64,000 nt of DNA from Okapia johnstoni (GCA_024291935.2 JAGTYA010000024.1:7750001-7814000), one strand, 5' to 3'. Shown: positions 1 through 11,791, numbered from the stretch's first letter. The notes: generated by a model not told the origin, from the letters alone. A program made the numbers and translations.

Positions 1-39
1 TCAAGAGTTGGCCAGAGTTCCCAGGCAAAAGAAATGTCA

Positions 40-610
40 TGGACACATTTGGGGAAATGAAAAGTGTTTCAATCAGACAGGAGCAGAGTGTGGTTGAAAG
101 TAAGGCTATGCACACAGGGCACGGTCTTACATTCCACATTAAGATCTTGGACTTTATTTCAGGTAACTGAGGACTCAATGGGATGCTTACTCAAGCAATT
201 TGAGTTTTAGGCTAATCATTGTGATTACAACATGCAGACTGAATGGCAAGGGCCTAACTGGAGGCAGAGGACGCTGATACAGCAACCTAGGCAAAGTAGG
301 AGAGATGCCTGGAGGAGGGAGCATCGCAGGGAATGGGAGACTTGGCATATCTAGGGGATAAGTAAAGAGGTAAAATGGACTGGAGTTGGTGATTGATTGG
401 AAACTGTGGGTAGTGGCATGGGGTAGATAGAAAGAAAGGAGGAGTTGAGGATAACTTCTGGTGTCTGGTTGGAACAACTAATTGGGTGGCTGTATCAGTC
501 CCTAGGCTAGAAACGATGAGAGAGAAGCAGTCCCTAATGGGAAAGCAGAGAAGTGAGGCTTTGAAGTGGGGAGAGAATTCAGCAACTGATGGGGAATAGA
601 AATCAAACAC
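40..610 (-). mobile_element. L2 LINE fragment (reverse transcriptase part, antisense)
   Basis: The minus-strand translation shows degenerate L2 reverse-transcriptase C-terminal text (for example TRSYPQLLLSFYLPH followed by HSFQSITNS). The plus strand reads with the familiar L2 antisense wording. It is heavily mutated, with no intact frame. Confidence 0.55.
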
Positions 611-635
611 TCAGTGGGAGAAAGCAGAATTTCTT

Positions 636-826
636 TTTTTATTCATCCAACCCATTATGGGTCTACTATATCAGACACTAGGAGTACAGCAGTGAATCAA
701 ACAGATCAGGTCCTGATCTCGTGGAGTTTATATTCTCGTGGATGGATACAGACAAGCAGGGAAATAAGTACAGAAATATGTCAGGAGGCGGTAGGTACTA
801 TGATGACACATGAGCATGTTTAAGGA
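636..826 (-). mobile_element. L2 LINE 3' end, antisense
   Basis: Contains the antisense L2 3' end pattern: a 'location of first use' run reading tactatatcagacactagga, then a gtacagcagtgaatcaaaca block and the gtggagtttatattct block. Confidence 0.6.
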
Positions 827-829
827 GAT

Positions 830-1360
830 GTGGATGGTGACTGCAGTCATGAAATTAAAAGACTCGTGCTCCTTGGAAGAAAGACTATGACAAACATGGA
901 AAATGTATTAAAAAGGAGAGACATTGCTGACAAAGGTCCGTTCAGTCAAAGCTATGGTTTTTCCAGTAGTCATGTACGGATGTGAGAGTTGGACCATAAA
1001 GAAGGCCGAGCACTAAAGAATTGATGCGTTTGAACTGTGGTGCTGGAGAAGACTCTTGAGAGTCCCTTGGGCTGCAAGGAGATCAAACCAGTCAATCTTA
1101 AAGGAAATCAGTCTTAAGTATTCATTGGAAGCTGACTCTCCTGTACTCTGGCCACCTGATGCAAAGAGCCAACTCATTGGAAAAGACCCTGATGCTGGGA
1201 AAGATTGAGGACAGCAGGAGAAGAAGGTGACAGAGAATGAGATGATTGGGTGGCATCATCGACTCAACGGACATGAGTTTGAGCAACCTCCAGGAGATGG
1301 TGAAGGACAGGGAAGCCTGGTGTGCTGCAGTTCATGGGGTGACAAAGAGTGACTGAAGGG
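830..1360 (+). mobile_element. BovB (RTE) LINE 3' fragment, decayed
   Basis: 5'-truncated BovB in sense orientation, from the region after the reverse transcriptase to the characteristic 3' end (gacagggaagcctggtgtgc). Compared with the other BovB copies here it carries many substitutions and small indels, so it is an older insertion. The frame is broken. Confidence 0.85.
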
Positions 1361-1627
1361 GGTGTGGGCTCTGCATGGGGTGAACAAGGATGGTTGCTTT
1401 GATTTTTAGGCCCAGACCTGAATGAATGATTTGGAGGGACACCTTTAGAAAGAAGGGCAAGGCCTTAAGAAGTTCTCTAAATGCTGCGGCTACTTCAGAC
1501 ATTATAGGGGTGAGGTCAGAAGTGGTGGCTAGATACCTTGTAAGAAATTTGGATTTTACCATAAAACCATTTCCTTCCTCTACCCTGAAAGGTAAAATTC
1601 CCTAAGATCTTTTTCAACCCCATGCTT

Positions 1628-1815
1628 CTAAAGACTTGAACTGGCTTTGCTCTCTCCCTGCTCTGCTACCTATTAGCTGCGTAACCTTGGGCATGTCACT
1701 TACCTTCTCTGAGCCTCAGCTTTCTATCTGTAAAATGGGTATACTAATAGAGTTGCTATGAGGACCAAATGAAGTTATGCATAGGGCCTAGCACAGAACA
1801 GATTGCTCAGTAAAG
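1628..1815 (+). repeat. MIR SINE
   Basis: Shows the MIR core: ttagctgcgtaaccttgggc, then the cttctctgagcctcagcttt and ctgtaaaatgggtatac motifs, and a tail resembling gcctagcacagaacag. Confidence 0.8.
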
Positions 1816-1959
1816 TTAACCTTTTGTTTTCTCTTTTCCACAGAGGGAAAAGATACAGGATTACAGATACAGGATGAAAAAACTGGCATGATTGAGGTGT
1901 GGAAATTGATAAATTCTAACACTGAACTCTCATAGCTACCACTGCTGGGAGAAGTCCTC

Positions 1960-2526
1960 CTTCAGTATCTTTGGGGGATTGGTTCCAGGACCTCCTGCCA
2001 ATACCAATATGTGTGGATGCTCAAGCCCCTCACACCTATAAAATAGCATGTGCTGTGTGCTTAGCTGCTCAGTCATGTCCGACTCTCTGTGATCCCATGG
2101 ACTGTAGCCCACCAGGCTCCTCTGTCCATGGGGATTTTCCAGGCCAGAATACTGGAGTGGGTTTTCATGCCCTCCTCCAGGGGATCTTCCCAACCCAGGA
2201 ATCAAACCGAGATCTCTAGCATTGCAGGCAGATGCTTACAAAGAGAAGCCTGCAAGCCGCAACTACAGAGAAGCCCACATGCTGGAACAAAGACCCAACT
2301 TAGCCCCAAATGTCAATCAATCAATCATCTCTAGGTTACTTACAATACCTGATACAATGTAAATGATGCATAAATAGTTGTGAATATTATTGTAAATACA
2401 ATGTAAATCATTGCCAGTGTTCAACAAATTCAAGTTTTGCTTTTTGGAAATTTTCTGGAAATGTCTTTTTCTGGATATTTTCTATCTGCAGTTAGTTGAA
2501 TCCACGGATATGGAGGGCAGACCGTA
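1960..2526 (+). mobile_element. DNA transposon (Tigger/MER-like), interrupted by SINEs
   Basis: The left arm at 1960-2049 (gtatctttgggggattggtt) and the right arm at 2331-2526 (ttgaatccacggatatggag) form the ends of a well-known old mammalian DNA element. Positions 2050-2330 are a later insertion. Family name uncertain. Confidence 0.6.
2050..2330 (-). mobile_element. Bov-tA SINE with adjoining CHR-like tail
   Basis: 2050-2240 is a minus-strand Bov-tA SINE (Bov-A unit followed by a tRNA-like head). 2243-2330 reads as the plus-strand 3' part of a CHR SINE (gaagcctgcaagccgcaact to gacccaacttagcc). Either the Bov-tA landed in a CHR copy or the two were joined by a rearrangement. Confidence 0.7.
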
Positions 2527-3290
2527 CAGATACTTTTTCTCTCCCATTTTCTTCCCCCCCACCCCCCAGCTTCTGACCTGGACATATTTGTGTTTCCAAG
2601 CAGGTCATCGAAGGAAGGTTGATAACAGTCTTCCTGGTGGCAGTCTAGAAGGTTCAGTCTTGAAGCCGCCCTCTGCTTCCCTCTCCGATGGACTGCTTTC
2701 CTTTCATCAGAGGGAGAGAGAGGAGAGAGAGGGGAGAGGGTGTGGTGGAAATGACTCCACCAAGAGCTTATGGGATTTTTGCTTAAGTCCCCACCCTGCA
2801 CCTCCCTGCCCAGGGGTCTCTGCTGGATGGGTTGAAAGGTGGCTCTGGCCCTTACCAGGTGTGGCAATGTTGAGCCTCTAAAGACCACTGAACCAGGATA
2901 GGGTGGAGGTGGGAGGGTGAGCAGTGGAGGAGATCATCTCTGTGCTAATGACAGATTCCAGCCAGAGCTTGGGCTCTACAGGCAAAGAATAAAGAGCTCC
3001 TGGAAGGAAGGGGCCTGGGGAAGCTGAACTGGATGACTTTGGCTGAGTCATTCTGGAATCAGCCACACCCTGGCTCAGTAGCCTTCAATGGTTCCCCCAC
3101 TACCATGCGATAAAGTCCCAAAGGCTTAACCCTGACCTAAGAGTCTCCACTGGGTCTGCTATTCCACTCCACCCCTTCTCCATGCTCCCTGAAATGCAAC
3201 CTCCTCCGAAGTTTCTGCTTCTAGTAGGCAAGACTTTTCTTCCTTCCTTCATTTCTTTTTTGATGCCTTTCTCCCCTAGCTTTGAGGGGT

Positions 3291-3433
3291 TCCCAGATCA
3301 CTCAGTGGTAAAGAATCTGCCTGCCAATGCAGAAGCCACCAGAGACTCAGCTTCGATCCCTAGGTCAGGAAGATCCTGTGGAGGAGGAAATGGCAACCTG
3401 CTCCAGTATTCTTGCCTGGAAAATCCCAAACTC
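3291..3433 (+). mobile_element. Bov-tA SINE, 3'-truncated
   Basis: tRNA-like head (cactcagtggtaaagaatct) followed by about half of the Bov-A unit (ctccagtattcttgcctgga), ending abruptly. Confidence 0.8.
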
Positions 3434-4012
3434 TAGACTTTAATCGGATTTCACCAATTTTCTTTTTCTGTTCCAGAATCCCAGCCAGGACACCATCCTG
3501 CATTTAGTTCCCCTGTCTCCTTAGTCTGCTCTGGCCGGCGACATCTTACTAGTCTTTCCTTATTCCTATGACCTTGAAAACCTTGAAGAACACTGGTTAG
3601 GTATTTTGCAGAATGTCCCTTAATTTGGACTTACTTGATATTTGCCTCATGACCAGAATGAGGTTATGGGTTCTGGAGAAAAAACAGCCACAGAGGTGAA
3701 GAGCCCTTCTCATCACACCCTATCATGGGTCACATGCTACCCACGTGGCTTATTCCTGGTTATGTTAACTTCCACCACTTGGTGATTCTACCACTCCCAC
3801 TCCCTAACCCACAGCTTTCTGTGGTCTGTTCTTTAGCAAGTCACTAAATCCAGCTGACACTCAAGGGTTAGGGAATGGGATTAAATTTTGCCTCCTGGAG
3901 GGGGAAGTATCTATATAAATTATTTGGAATTCTTCTTTAAAGAAGATTTGTCTCTTCTCCCCCATTTATTTACTTATGTATTCAATTATTTATTTTTATC
4001 AACAGGGACTCA

Positions 4013-4106
4013 TATAATATTTACTTTACACTTTGGGTTATAATCCAATATAACATTTATTTATTTAATATAATATTTATTTTACACTTTGGGTTATAAT
4101 CCAATA
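4013..4106. repeat. Local tandem duplication, period 56
   Basis: The 38-base block at 4013-4050 recurs at 4069-4106 with a single mismatch (C/T at the twelfth base). The offset is exactly 56. Because the block occurs once in the ancient repeat family, it was duplicated in place here. Confidence 0.85.
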
Positions 4107-4262
4107 CTATGTTATTTCTTTTGTAGCTCAAATTGCCCCAGCTTTGCCCATCACTTGCTCTTTCAGGCTGTCAGGTTTTGGTTTTTTAATCCTTTCTTAC
4201 TTTCTGGCACTGGAAGATTTTCTGAGCTCATCTTGTCTTTTCCCTGGAAATTGGAAATTTTT

Positions 4263-4466
4263 AGTCACTCAGTCATGTCCGACCATTTGAGACCCCATGG
4301 ACTATAGCCTGCCAGGCTCCTCTACCCATGGAATTTTTCAGGCAAGAATACTGGAGTGGGTTGCCATTTCCTTCTTCAGGGGATCATCTTCCCGACACAG
4401 GGATTGAACTCTGGTTTCCCCAAACTGCGGGCAGATTCTTTACCATCTGAGCCACCAGAGAAGCCT
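4263..4466 (-). mobile_element. Bov-tA SINE
   Basis: Minus-strand Bov-A unit (cactcagtcatgtccgacca) followed by the complement of the tRNA-like head ending in gagccaccagagaagcc. Confidence 0.88.
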
Positions 4467-4700
4467 TTTCTTTTCTCTACCCACCATAAAATCATCTACT
4501 TCTCCAAAGATCCCTGGTTTCTTCTACTGAAAATGATTTTTAGAAGCCAAAATCTGGACACTGGATCATTGCTTATTGCTACTGGGAACAAAACTTGCAT
4601 TTTTAAATTATGAAATATATACAGAGGAGTACATCAAACATATAAGTACGGTTTAGAGAATAATTACAAGCTGAATATAATTAAATCTCTTTTCAGCATT

Positions 4701-5544
4701 CAGTTCAGTTCAGTCGCTCAGTCGTGTCCGACTCTTTGCAACCCCATGAACCGCAGCACGCCAGGCCTTCCTGTCCATCACCAACTCCCTGAGTACACCC
4801 AAACCCATGTCCATCGAGTCAGTGATGCCATCCAGCCATCTCATCCTCTGTCGTCCCCTTCTCCTCCTGCCCTCAATCTTTCCCAGCATCAGGGTCTTTT
4901 CCAATGAGTCAACTCTTCGCATGAGGTGGCCAAAGTATTGGAGTTTCAGCTTCAATATCAGTCCTTCCAATGAACATCCAGGACTGATCTCCTTTAGGAT
5001 GAACTGGTTGGATCTCCTTGCAGTCCAAAGAACTCTCAAGAGTCTTCTCCAACACCACAGTTCAAAAGTATCAATTCTTCGGCTCTCAGCTTTGTTTATA
5101 GTCCAACTCTCACATCCATACATGACCACTGGAAAAACCATAGCCTTGACTAGATGGACCTTTGTTGGCAAAGTAATGTCTCTGCTTTTTAATATGCTAT
5201 CTAGGTTGGTCATAACTTTCCTTCCAAGGAGTAAGCGTCTTTTAATTTCATGGCTGCAGTCACCATCTGCAGTAATTTTGGAGCCCAGAAAAATAAAGTC
5301 AGCCACTGTTTCCACTGTTTCCCCATCTATCTGCCATGAAGTGATGGGACTGGATGCCATGATCTTAGTTTTCTGAATGTTGAGCTTTAAGCCAACTTTT
5401 TCACTCTCCACTTTCACTTTCATCAAGAGGCTCTTTAGTTCTTCTTCACTTTCTGCCATAAGGGTGGTGTCATCTGCATATCTGAGGTTATTCATATTTT
5501 TCCCGGCAATCTTGATTCCAGCTTGTGCTTCATCCAGCCCAGTG
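4701..5544 (-). mobile_element. BovB LINE, 5'-truncated, with 10-base target-site duplication
   Basis: Minus-strand BovB 3' portion of about 0.84 kb. Its reading frame (4710-5495) still runs for 261 codons with the reverse transcriptase [10 protein letters not shown] motif near its start and the C-terminal Trp/Arg-rich CWRRLLRV region. It is flanked by direct repeats tttcagcatt at 4691-4700 and 5545-5554, so it is a clean insertion by target-primed reverse transcription. It lacks the endonuclease and most of the polymerase, so it cannot mobilise itself. Confidence 0.93.
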
Positions 5545-5555
5545 TTTCAGCATTA

Positions 5556-5690
5556 ATAATATCCATTCCTGCGTGTCTTCCTCCTGAAACCTTCTCTGAC
5601 CTACAAGACCAGGATGAGACTCCCCTAACATGAGCAACCACAACATCTAGTACTTATTCCTATCCTAATTCTATATTAATACCTGTCGAT
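5556..5690 (+). repeat. Probable L2 3' fragment
   Basis: The wording tcctcctgaaaccttctctg is that of an L2 3' end in sense direction; short and diverged. Confidence 0.35.
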
Positions 5691-5825
5691 GGTAAACAAG
5701 TTGAAGATGCAAATGTTTAGAGAAGAAACCAGGTCAGCATTATTCTATCATCCAAGGGAAGATGTTTAACTATCAAAAGTGGTCCAAGAATATAATGGGT
5801 TCCCCCTAAATTTGTGCTTTATTCA

Positions 5826-6565
5826 CTAGCCACGTGGGGCCACTGAGCAAGTGAAATGTGGCTGAGCTGAACTGCGATGGTTTAGTACAGAAAAAGAATG
5901 TAAAATATCTGATTAACTGTTTTTATTTTGATTTCTTGTTGAAAGGATAGTATTTTGGATGTGTTGAGCTAAATAAAATACTATTAAAATTAATTTCACC
6001 TGTACATATGACAAAACTTATACATTTAAAATTGGTTAATTTTATTGTATGCAGATTAATAATGGGGGAACTTCCCTGGTGGTGCCCTGGGTAAGAATCT
6101 GCCTGCCAATGCAGGGGACATGGGTTTGATTGTGGTCCGGGAAAATTACACATACTGAGGAGCAACTAAGCCTGCACCCACAACTACTGAAGCCCATGGG
6201 CTGCAGCTACTAAAGCCTGAGCACCCTAGAGCCCGGTGCTCAGCAGCAAAAGAAGGCACCACAGTGAGAATCCCCAGTGCCACAAGGAAGAGTAGCCCCC
6301 ACTCGCCGCAACTAGAGAAAGCCCGCCGCAACTAGAGAAACCCCTGTGCAAAAAAACAAAGACCCAACGCAGCCAAAATAATCAATAAATAATTAGAATA
6401 CGTAAACAAAATTGTTTAAAAACTAATAATATGGATTTAAATATTCCAAGGAAACAAAAATGCTTAATTTCACCTGTTTCTTCCCCTCCCCCTCTTTGGT
6501 AGTTACCAGGAAAATGTAAATTATACATGTGGCTTGCTTTATATTTCCAATGGGCAGGGTATTAT
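5826..6565 (+). mobile_element. MER5/Charlie-like hAT element split by a SINE
   Basis: 5826-6066 contains cactagccacgtggggccac and gtgaaatgtggctgagctga. 6396-6565 contains atttcacctgtttcttcccc and acatgtggcttgctttatat. These are typical of nonautonomous hAT-Charlie elements. A CHR SINE fills 6067-6395. Confidence 0.5.
6067..6395 (+). mobile_element. CHR-type SINE, long form
   Basis: A tRNA-derived head (gaacttccctggtggtgccc) is followed by the long CHR body (gagcaactaagcctgcaccc, actagagaaagcccgccgca) and ends in an A-rich tail. Confidence 0.85.
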
Positions 6566-6571
6566 GTAAAG

Positions 6572-6713
6572 CAGGGGTCCCCAGCCCCTGGGTCACAGAA
6601 GAATGATTGAATTACTGCCTAAACCACCCCTCTCATTCCTGTCCGTGGAAAAATTGTCTTCCACAAAATCGGTCCCTGGTACCAAGAAGTTGGGAACCGC
6701 AGCTCTGAATAGT
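6572..6713 (+). mobile_element. hAT-like DNA transposon fragment
   Basis: Starts caggggtccccagcccctgg and ends with gttgggaaccgcagctctg, which are diverged inverted ends of an old mammalian hAT family. Confidence 0.5.
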
Positions 6714-6814
6714 GAACTCCTGAGGACTAGATGTTTTACAGCACTGAGTGGATTTTGGTGGAGTGCTGGAGATAACAGTGGAGATTAGATAAGATAATTC
6801 TTAAGATTTTAGCC

Positions 6815-7140
6815 TTGAGAGTTTATGTCTCTGCCTTTTCTCCCACTCTTTGCCTCTGTCTACACTCTGCTTATTTCCCAAACATGCTCACATGTCCTGT
6901 GTCTTCCATTTTTATTCTTTTGCCTTATGGCTTCTTATCTCTGAGCTTTTGTTTATTCAGTGCACTCCACCTGGAATGTCCTCTCCACTACATTTTCTGT
7001 CAAAATCCTACCCAACCTGAAAAGCAGCTGACATGCCACCTCACCCACAAAGCCTTTTCTGGCCCCTGCAGAGAAAAGTAAACTCCCTGAACATCTCCAT
7101 CACTACTCACCAACCCTTCAGCACATTTCTCTAAGTCCTC
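6815..7140 (+). mobile_element. L2 LINE 3' fragment
   Basis: Sense L2 wording: cactccacctggaatgtcct, aaaatcctacccaacctgaa, ccacaaagccttttctggcc. Diverged. Confidence 0.6.
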
Positions 7141-7154
7141 TCCCCGTGCTGTTG

Positions 7155-7625
7155 TAGTTGTTCAGTCACCAAATCGTGTCCGACTCTTTGAGAACCCATG
7201 GACTGCAGCATGCCAGGCCTCCCTGTCCTTCACTATCTCCTGGAGTTTGCCCAAATTCAAGTCCATTGAATCGGTGATGCTATCTAGCCATCTCATCCTC
7301 TGCCACCTTCTTCTCCTTTTGCCCTCAATTTTTACCAGCACCAGAGTCTTTTCCGATGAGTCTGCTCTTTGCATCAGGTGGCCCAAGTATTGGAGGTTCA
7401 GCTTTAGCATCAGTCCTTCCAATGAATGGTCAAAGCTGATCTCCTTTAAGATTGACTGGGTTTGATCTCCTTGAAGTCCAAGGGACTCTCAAGGGTCTTC
7501 TCCAGCACCACAATTCGAAAGCATTAATTCTTTGGTGCTCAACCTTCTTTATGGTTCAGCTCTCATGTCCATACATGACTACTGGAAAAACCATAGCTTT
7601 GACTATGCAGACCTTTTTCAGCAAA
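7155..7625 (-). mobile_element. BovB LINE 3' fragment, decayed
   Basis: Minus-strand BovB 3' end, about 0.47 kb, with the reading frame broken by a frameshift around 7450. More divergent than the copies at 4701 and 37473. No clear target-site duplication was found. Confidence 0.88.
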
Positions 7626-7997
7626 CTTCTCCCCCTGACTAAACTGGAAATGCCTGGAGGGCAAAGGTGCATGGCACAGATACTTCTAAGAATTGATGTC
7701 CAGATCCTCAAACTCTATTCATGCTCTTTGCTAAGACACATCTTCTGGAGAAGCTGCTCTTTGGTCCAGGTCCATCTTTTTCTTTTCCACCCACCCTCTC
7801 TAACTTTACAAAAGGCTCTAAGCCCTGGTTTTTACCCACAGTCTTACCCTGGGGGTAAATACCTTCAGGGTACCAACCAAAGGTAAAGGACTCTGAAAAC
7901 AAGATAAGGCATTTTGCAAGTGGGGCAATTGCCAGTTCTTTGCTTTCAAAAGAGTTGAAGGAGGTTCTGATTTTGTCATTAAAAATAACTTTAAAAG

Positions 7998-8117
7998 AAA
8001 TTTCTGGTTGCACCCCACAGCATGTGGGACCTTAATTCCCCGACGAGGGGTCGAACCCGTGCCCTTTGCATTGGAAGACAAAGTCTTAACCACTGGACTG
8101 CCGGGGAAGTCCCCCCA
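7998..8117 (-). mobile_element. CHR-type SINE, short
   Basis: Minus-strand tRNA-like head region with ccttaattccccgacgaggg, cttaaccactggactgccgg and ggaagtccccc. Confidence 0.85.
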
Positions 8118-8820
8118 AAATAACTTTTGATCATTTTCAAAATAATCACTATGTAATTTTTTGGCTTGAAACTCTAAGAATTAAAAAAGTTAAGTGACAT
8201 TATTATAACAAAACTCCCTTCCTTTTCATCTACTTATTTATTTGAACATGGTTTCTCAGAGCTTCTATTTCTAAAAGTTAAAAATAGATAGAAAAAAAAT
8301 AGATAGAAAATTGATGCTGAACCCAGCTTCATTCTAGTAGTATCATTTATCCATAAATTCACAAACTAATTAAAAAAAATCTATTTTAGTAAGAGACATA
8401 TTTCCAATATTGTTTCACTTTTTGTTTAATAATTTTTTTCAAAAGATATATGTTATCTTGCTGTTTACTAGTACAGAAAAAATTTTAAAACATAGAGATT
8501 TAGAGTCAAAGGAAATTTTAAATTATTTAAATTTCAAAATTTCTTAAATAGCAATCATATATATAAATTTCCACTGGAGCATGAATTAGGTAATCAATAA
8601 CAGACTTTCCAGCATAAAATATATTACCCTAGGATAACATTCTGTGAAAGGAAGCAAAATGCAACTATACGTTCAAGAAGGAAAAAAATAATGATGTAAC
8701 ATTTCTGCCTGTTAAAGTGAACTTGTTCTGGTATTTTCTTGAAATGAAAGATAGTATCAAACCCTGATGATACTTACATTCAGCTGATGATGGAACAGTT
8801 TTATTTAGCAAGTGTGTCTT

Positions 8821-9106
8821 TTTTTTTTTTTTTGAAGTTTGGGCTACACTAAGTCTTTGTTGCTTTTGCGTGGACTTTCTCTAGTTGCAGCAAGCAGGGG
8901 CTACTCCTTGTTGTGCTACTCGGGGTTCTCATGGCAGTGGTTTCTCCTGTTGTGGAGCACAGGCTCTAGGTTCTCAAGCTTCGGTAGTTGTAGCACACAG
9001 GCTTAGTTGCTCCATGGCTTGCGGAATTTTCCTGGACCAGGGATCAAACCCATGTTCCCTGCATTGGCAGGTGGATTCTTATCCACTGTGCCACCAGGAA
9101 AGTCCA
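8821..9106 (-). mobile_element. CHR-type SINE, long form
   Basis: Minus strand, beginning with a T-run (the A tail) and ending ccaccaggaaagtcc. Flanked by imperfect direct repeats beginning agcaagt at 8807 and 9107. Confidence 0.9.
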
Positions 9107-9820
9107 AGCAAGTATACCTTTCGCAATGGCTTATATTTAAGATGTTTCAGTGAACAATATTAAAGTGTGCCACCCAGCCTGCATGTGGACCAGCAGATCC
9201 ATTCTCCGACCTACTTCTCCTCTTCTCTCCCCTGGTTGGCTGACATCAAGGGCTCTATGCCTTCTAGCCTCAACTTGGATTTGGTCAATGGGAAGTCCTG
9301 GCAAGAGATAGGATGGAGGGAGGAGCGTGAGATTAGGGTCTTTATTCCCCTTGTTCTCACCTCTGGACATCTAGTCAGTCTGGCCCTGTCCTTGGATGGA
9401 AAGCCACTGCTCCTCTTAAGGCAGAGAAATTGCCCTTTAGACTTTAGGTCCTAACATCCTGGCTGCTGCTCTTCCCAGCTTCCTGCATAATCCCTGGTGA
9501 TTTCCCTACACCTTGACTGCACCTTCGAAATTAGTTCCTTTGTATATATGACCTGCTTGAAGTATCTTAATTTGAGTGTGTTATTTGTTTCCTGTTGGAA
9601 TCCTCACAAATGCAGTTTTAAAAAAATTCTTTAAGTTGGCACGAGAGCAAAAAGTCTGAAGACAACTGATTCAGACTGCTGCAGGAAGGGGGACGGCTTT
9701 CAGGGCCCAAGAGTGGGCTCTTGTCTAACACTTGGAAATGACTTGTCCCAGGAAACACACATGCTGACAAAGCCAGAGGCTTGTACTGGGAAGGGTGCCC
9801 AGGTGGAGAGCAACAGGGTA

Positions 9821-10114
9821 GTGAAGTGAAAGTCGCTCAGTTGTGTCCAATTCTTTGCGACCCCATGGACTATAGCCTGCCAGGCTCCCCTGTGCAAGGA
9901 ATTCTCCAGGCAATTCTACTGGAGTGGGTAGCTGTTCCCTTCTCTGGGGATGGTCTCCTGCATTGCAGGCAGATTCTTTACCACTTGAGCCACCAGAGAA
10001 GCCCAAGAATACTGGAGTGGGTAGCCTATCCCTTCTCCAGGGGATCTTCCTGACCCAGGAATCAAACCTGGGATTCCTGCATCGCAGGTGGATTCTTTAT
10101 CAGCTGAGCTACTA
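9821..10114 (-). mobile_element. Composite Bov-tA SINE with two tRNA-like heads
   Basis: Minus strand. A Bov-A unit is followed by one tRNA-like head (cattgcaggcagattcttta) and then, immediately, by part of a second Bov-A unit and a second head ending gctgagctactaggg. Flanked by a 33-base direct repeat at 9788-9820 and 10115-10147 with three mismatches. Confidence 0.85.
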
Positions 10115-10621
10115 GGGAAGGGCGCCCGGGTGGAGAGCAGCAGGGTAAAGGAACCTGAAAGAACTGCTCTGCCACGTGGCTCTCAGCCTCTGATTTTATG
10201 GTGATGGCATCAGTTCCTGGGTTGTCTCCGGATAATCATTCTGACTCAGAGTCCTCCTTAGTGGCACACACATTGCTCAGCCAAGATGGATTCCAGCGAG
10301 AAGGATTCTGGGAGGTTGGTAGGACATATGGACTGGCATCTACTCTCTCCTTTTGACCTTTCCTGAATTCTTCTGGCTGGTGGTAGCTTGTTAGTCCCAC
10401 ATTTTAAAATAGGACCTCTTGTTCTAAGGTAACTCATACAAGTAGCTAGATTTTGTCTGACCAGGCTGAGTGGTTTCACTGTTTCCCCTAACAAGACTAT
10501 GGCCTTATTTGTTCACTCAATAAACACTGATTGCATCATGCCCAGTGTTCAGTTGCAAAGATGAATTAGTTGGCCACATCACGCCCATTAGGATGGTTAT
10601 TATCAAAAACACAGAAAACAA

Positions 10622-10665
10622 CTCTGTTGTACAGCTGAGATATAATTAATTCAATTAAAAAATTA
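10622..10665 (+). mobile_element. Very short L1 3'-tail insertion (44 bases)
   Basis: Text like an artiodactyl L1 tail (ttgtacagctgagatataat, then an A-rich end). It is flanked by the 17-base direct repeat that starts aaaaacacag at 10605-10621 and 10666-10682. Part of that match could be an extended A tail. Confidence 0.6.
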
Positions 10666-11685
10666 AAAAACACAGAAAACAAGTGCTGGCAAGGATGTGG
10701 AGAAATCGGGACCCTTGTGCACTGTTGGTAGGAGTGTAAAATGGTGCAGAAGCTGTGAAAAATAGTATGCAGCTTCCTCAAAAAGATTAAACATAGAATT
10801 ACCCTATGGCCCAGCAACTTCACTTCTTGGTATATACTCAAAACAATTGAAAATAAGGTCTCCAAGACACCCTACTGTGTACACCCATGTTTACAACAGC
10901 ATTATTCACAATAGCAAAAGCATGGAAGCAACCCAAGTGTCCATCCACTTAAATGGATTATCAAAAGGTAGTATATTCATACAATGGAATTGTATTTGGC
11001 CTTAAAAAAAATTCTTACACATGCTGCAACATGAATGAACCCTGAAAATGTAACACTAAGTGAAACATGCTAGTCACTAAAGGACAAAAAATATATGATA
11101 TGTATGATTCCACTTATAGGAGGTACTTTAAAGGCAGCAGGTAGAATGGGGAGTTGCTGGGGGCTGAGGGGAGGGCAGAAGGAGGAATTATTGTTTAATA
11201 GATATCGAGTTTCAGATTTACAAGAAGAAAAGTTACAGGGATGGATGGTGGTGACGGCTGCACAACAACGTGTTTTATGTATTTATTTGGTTGTGTTGGG
11301 TCTTAGCTGCAGTCGGTACACAGTATCTTTGTTGCATCATGTAGGATCCTTTGTTGCGGAGCATGGATTCTCTAGTTGTGGAGTGCGGGCTCAGTAGTTA
11401 TGCCTAGTTGCTCTGCAGCAAGTGGGATCTTAGTTCCCCAACTGTAACAGGAGGGAAAGGGGCAGGGCATAACTTCTGAAAGAATGACATAGCCCAAGGA
11501 CACAACATAAACTGATTAGAATCAAGTGGGACCAAGATGGCAGACAAGACTAGACCTTGATCCTCAGTCAGCAAGTGAAATGACACATCCAGAGGTGCCT
11601 TGACATTTCCAAGGAGTGGGCGGTGGCCCAAATCCTGGAAATCTCCACCCCTTCCCAAAAATAGCTGGAATAGTCCTCTCATGCC

Positions 11686-11791
11686 TGCCTGCTAAGTCAC
11701 TTTAGTCATGCAACCGCCTCTGTGCAACCCTATGCACTGTAGCCCACCAGGCTCCTCTGTCCATGGGATTCTCCCGGCAAGAATGCCAGTG
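11686..11791 (-). mobile_element. Bov-A SINE fragment inside the LTR
   Basis: Sequence ctgctaagtcactttagtca to catgggattctcccggcaag is the 3' half of a minus-strand Bov-A unit placed upstream of the LTR TATA box. Confidence 0.8.

Larger units (their letters stand above)
3450..4690 (+). mobile_element. Old L1 (L1M-type 3' region) fragment
   Basis: Sequence such as ggttataatccaatactatg, caaattgccccagctttgcc and ctttctggcactggaagatt matches a widespread old mammalian repeat that I believe is an L1M 3' region. It is interrupted by a Bov-tA SINE at 4263-4466 and by an internal 56-base duplication. Confidence 0.5.

Noticed and set aside
2411..2888. Frames of about 150 codons on both strands
   Set aside because: They begin in a DNA transposon end and continue over low-complexity C- and AG-rich sequence.
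4807..5376. A 189-codon plus-strand frame, and a matching one at 37569-38141
   Set aside because: Both are antisense shadows of the BovB reverse-transcriptase C-terminus, which explains their similarity.
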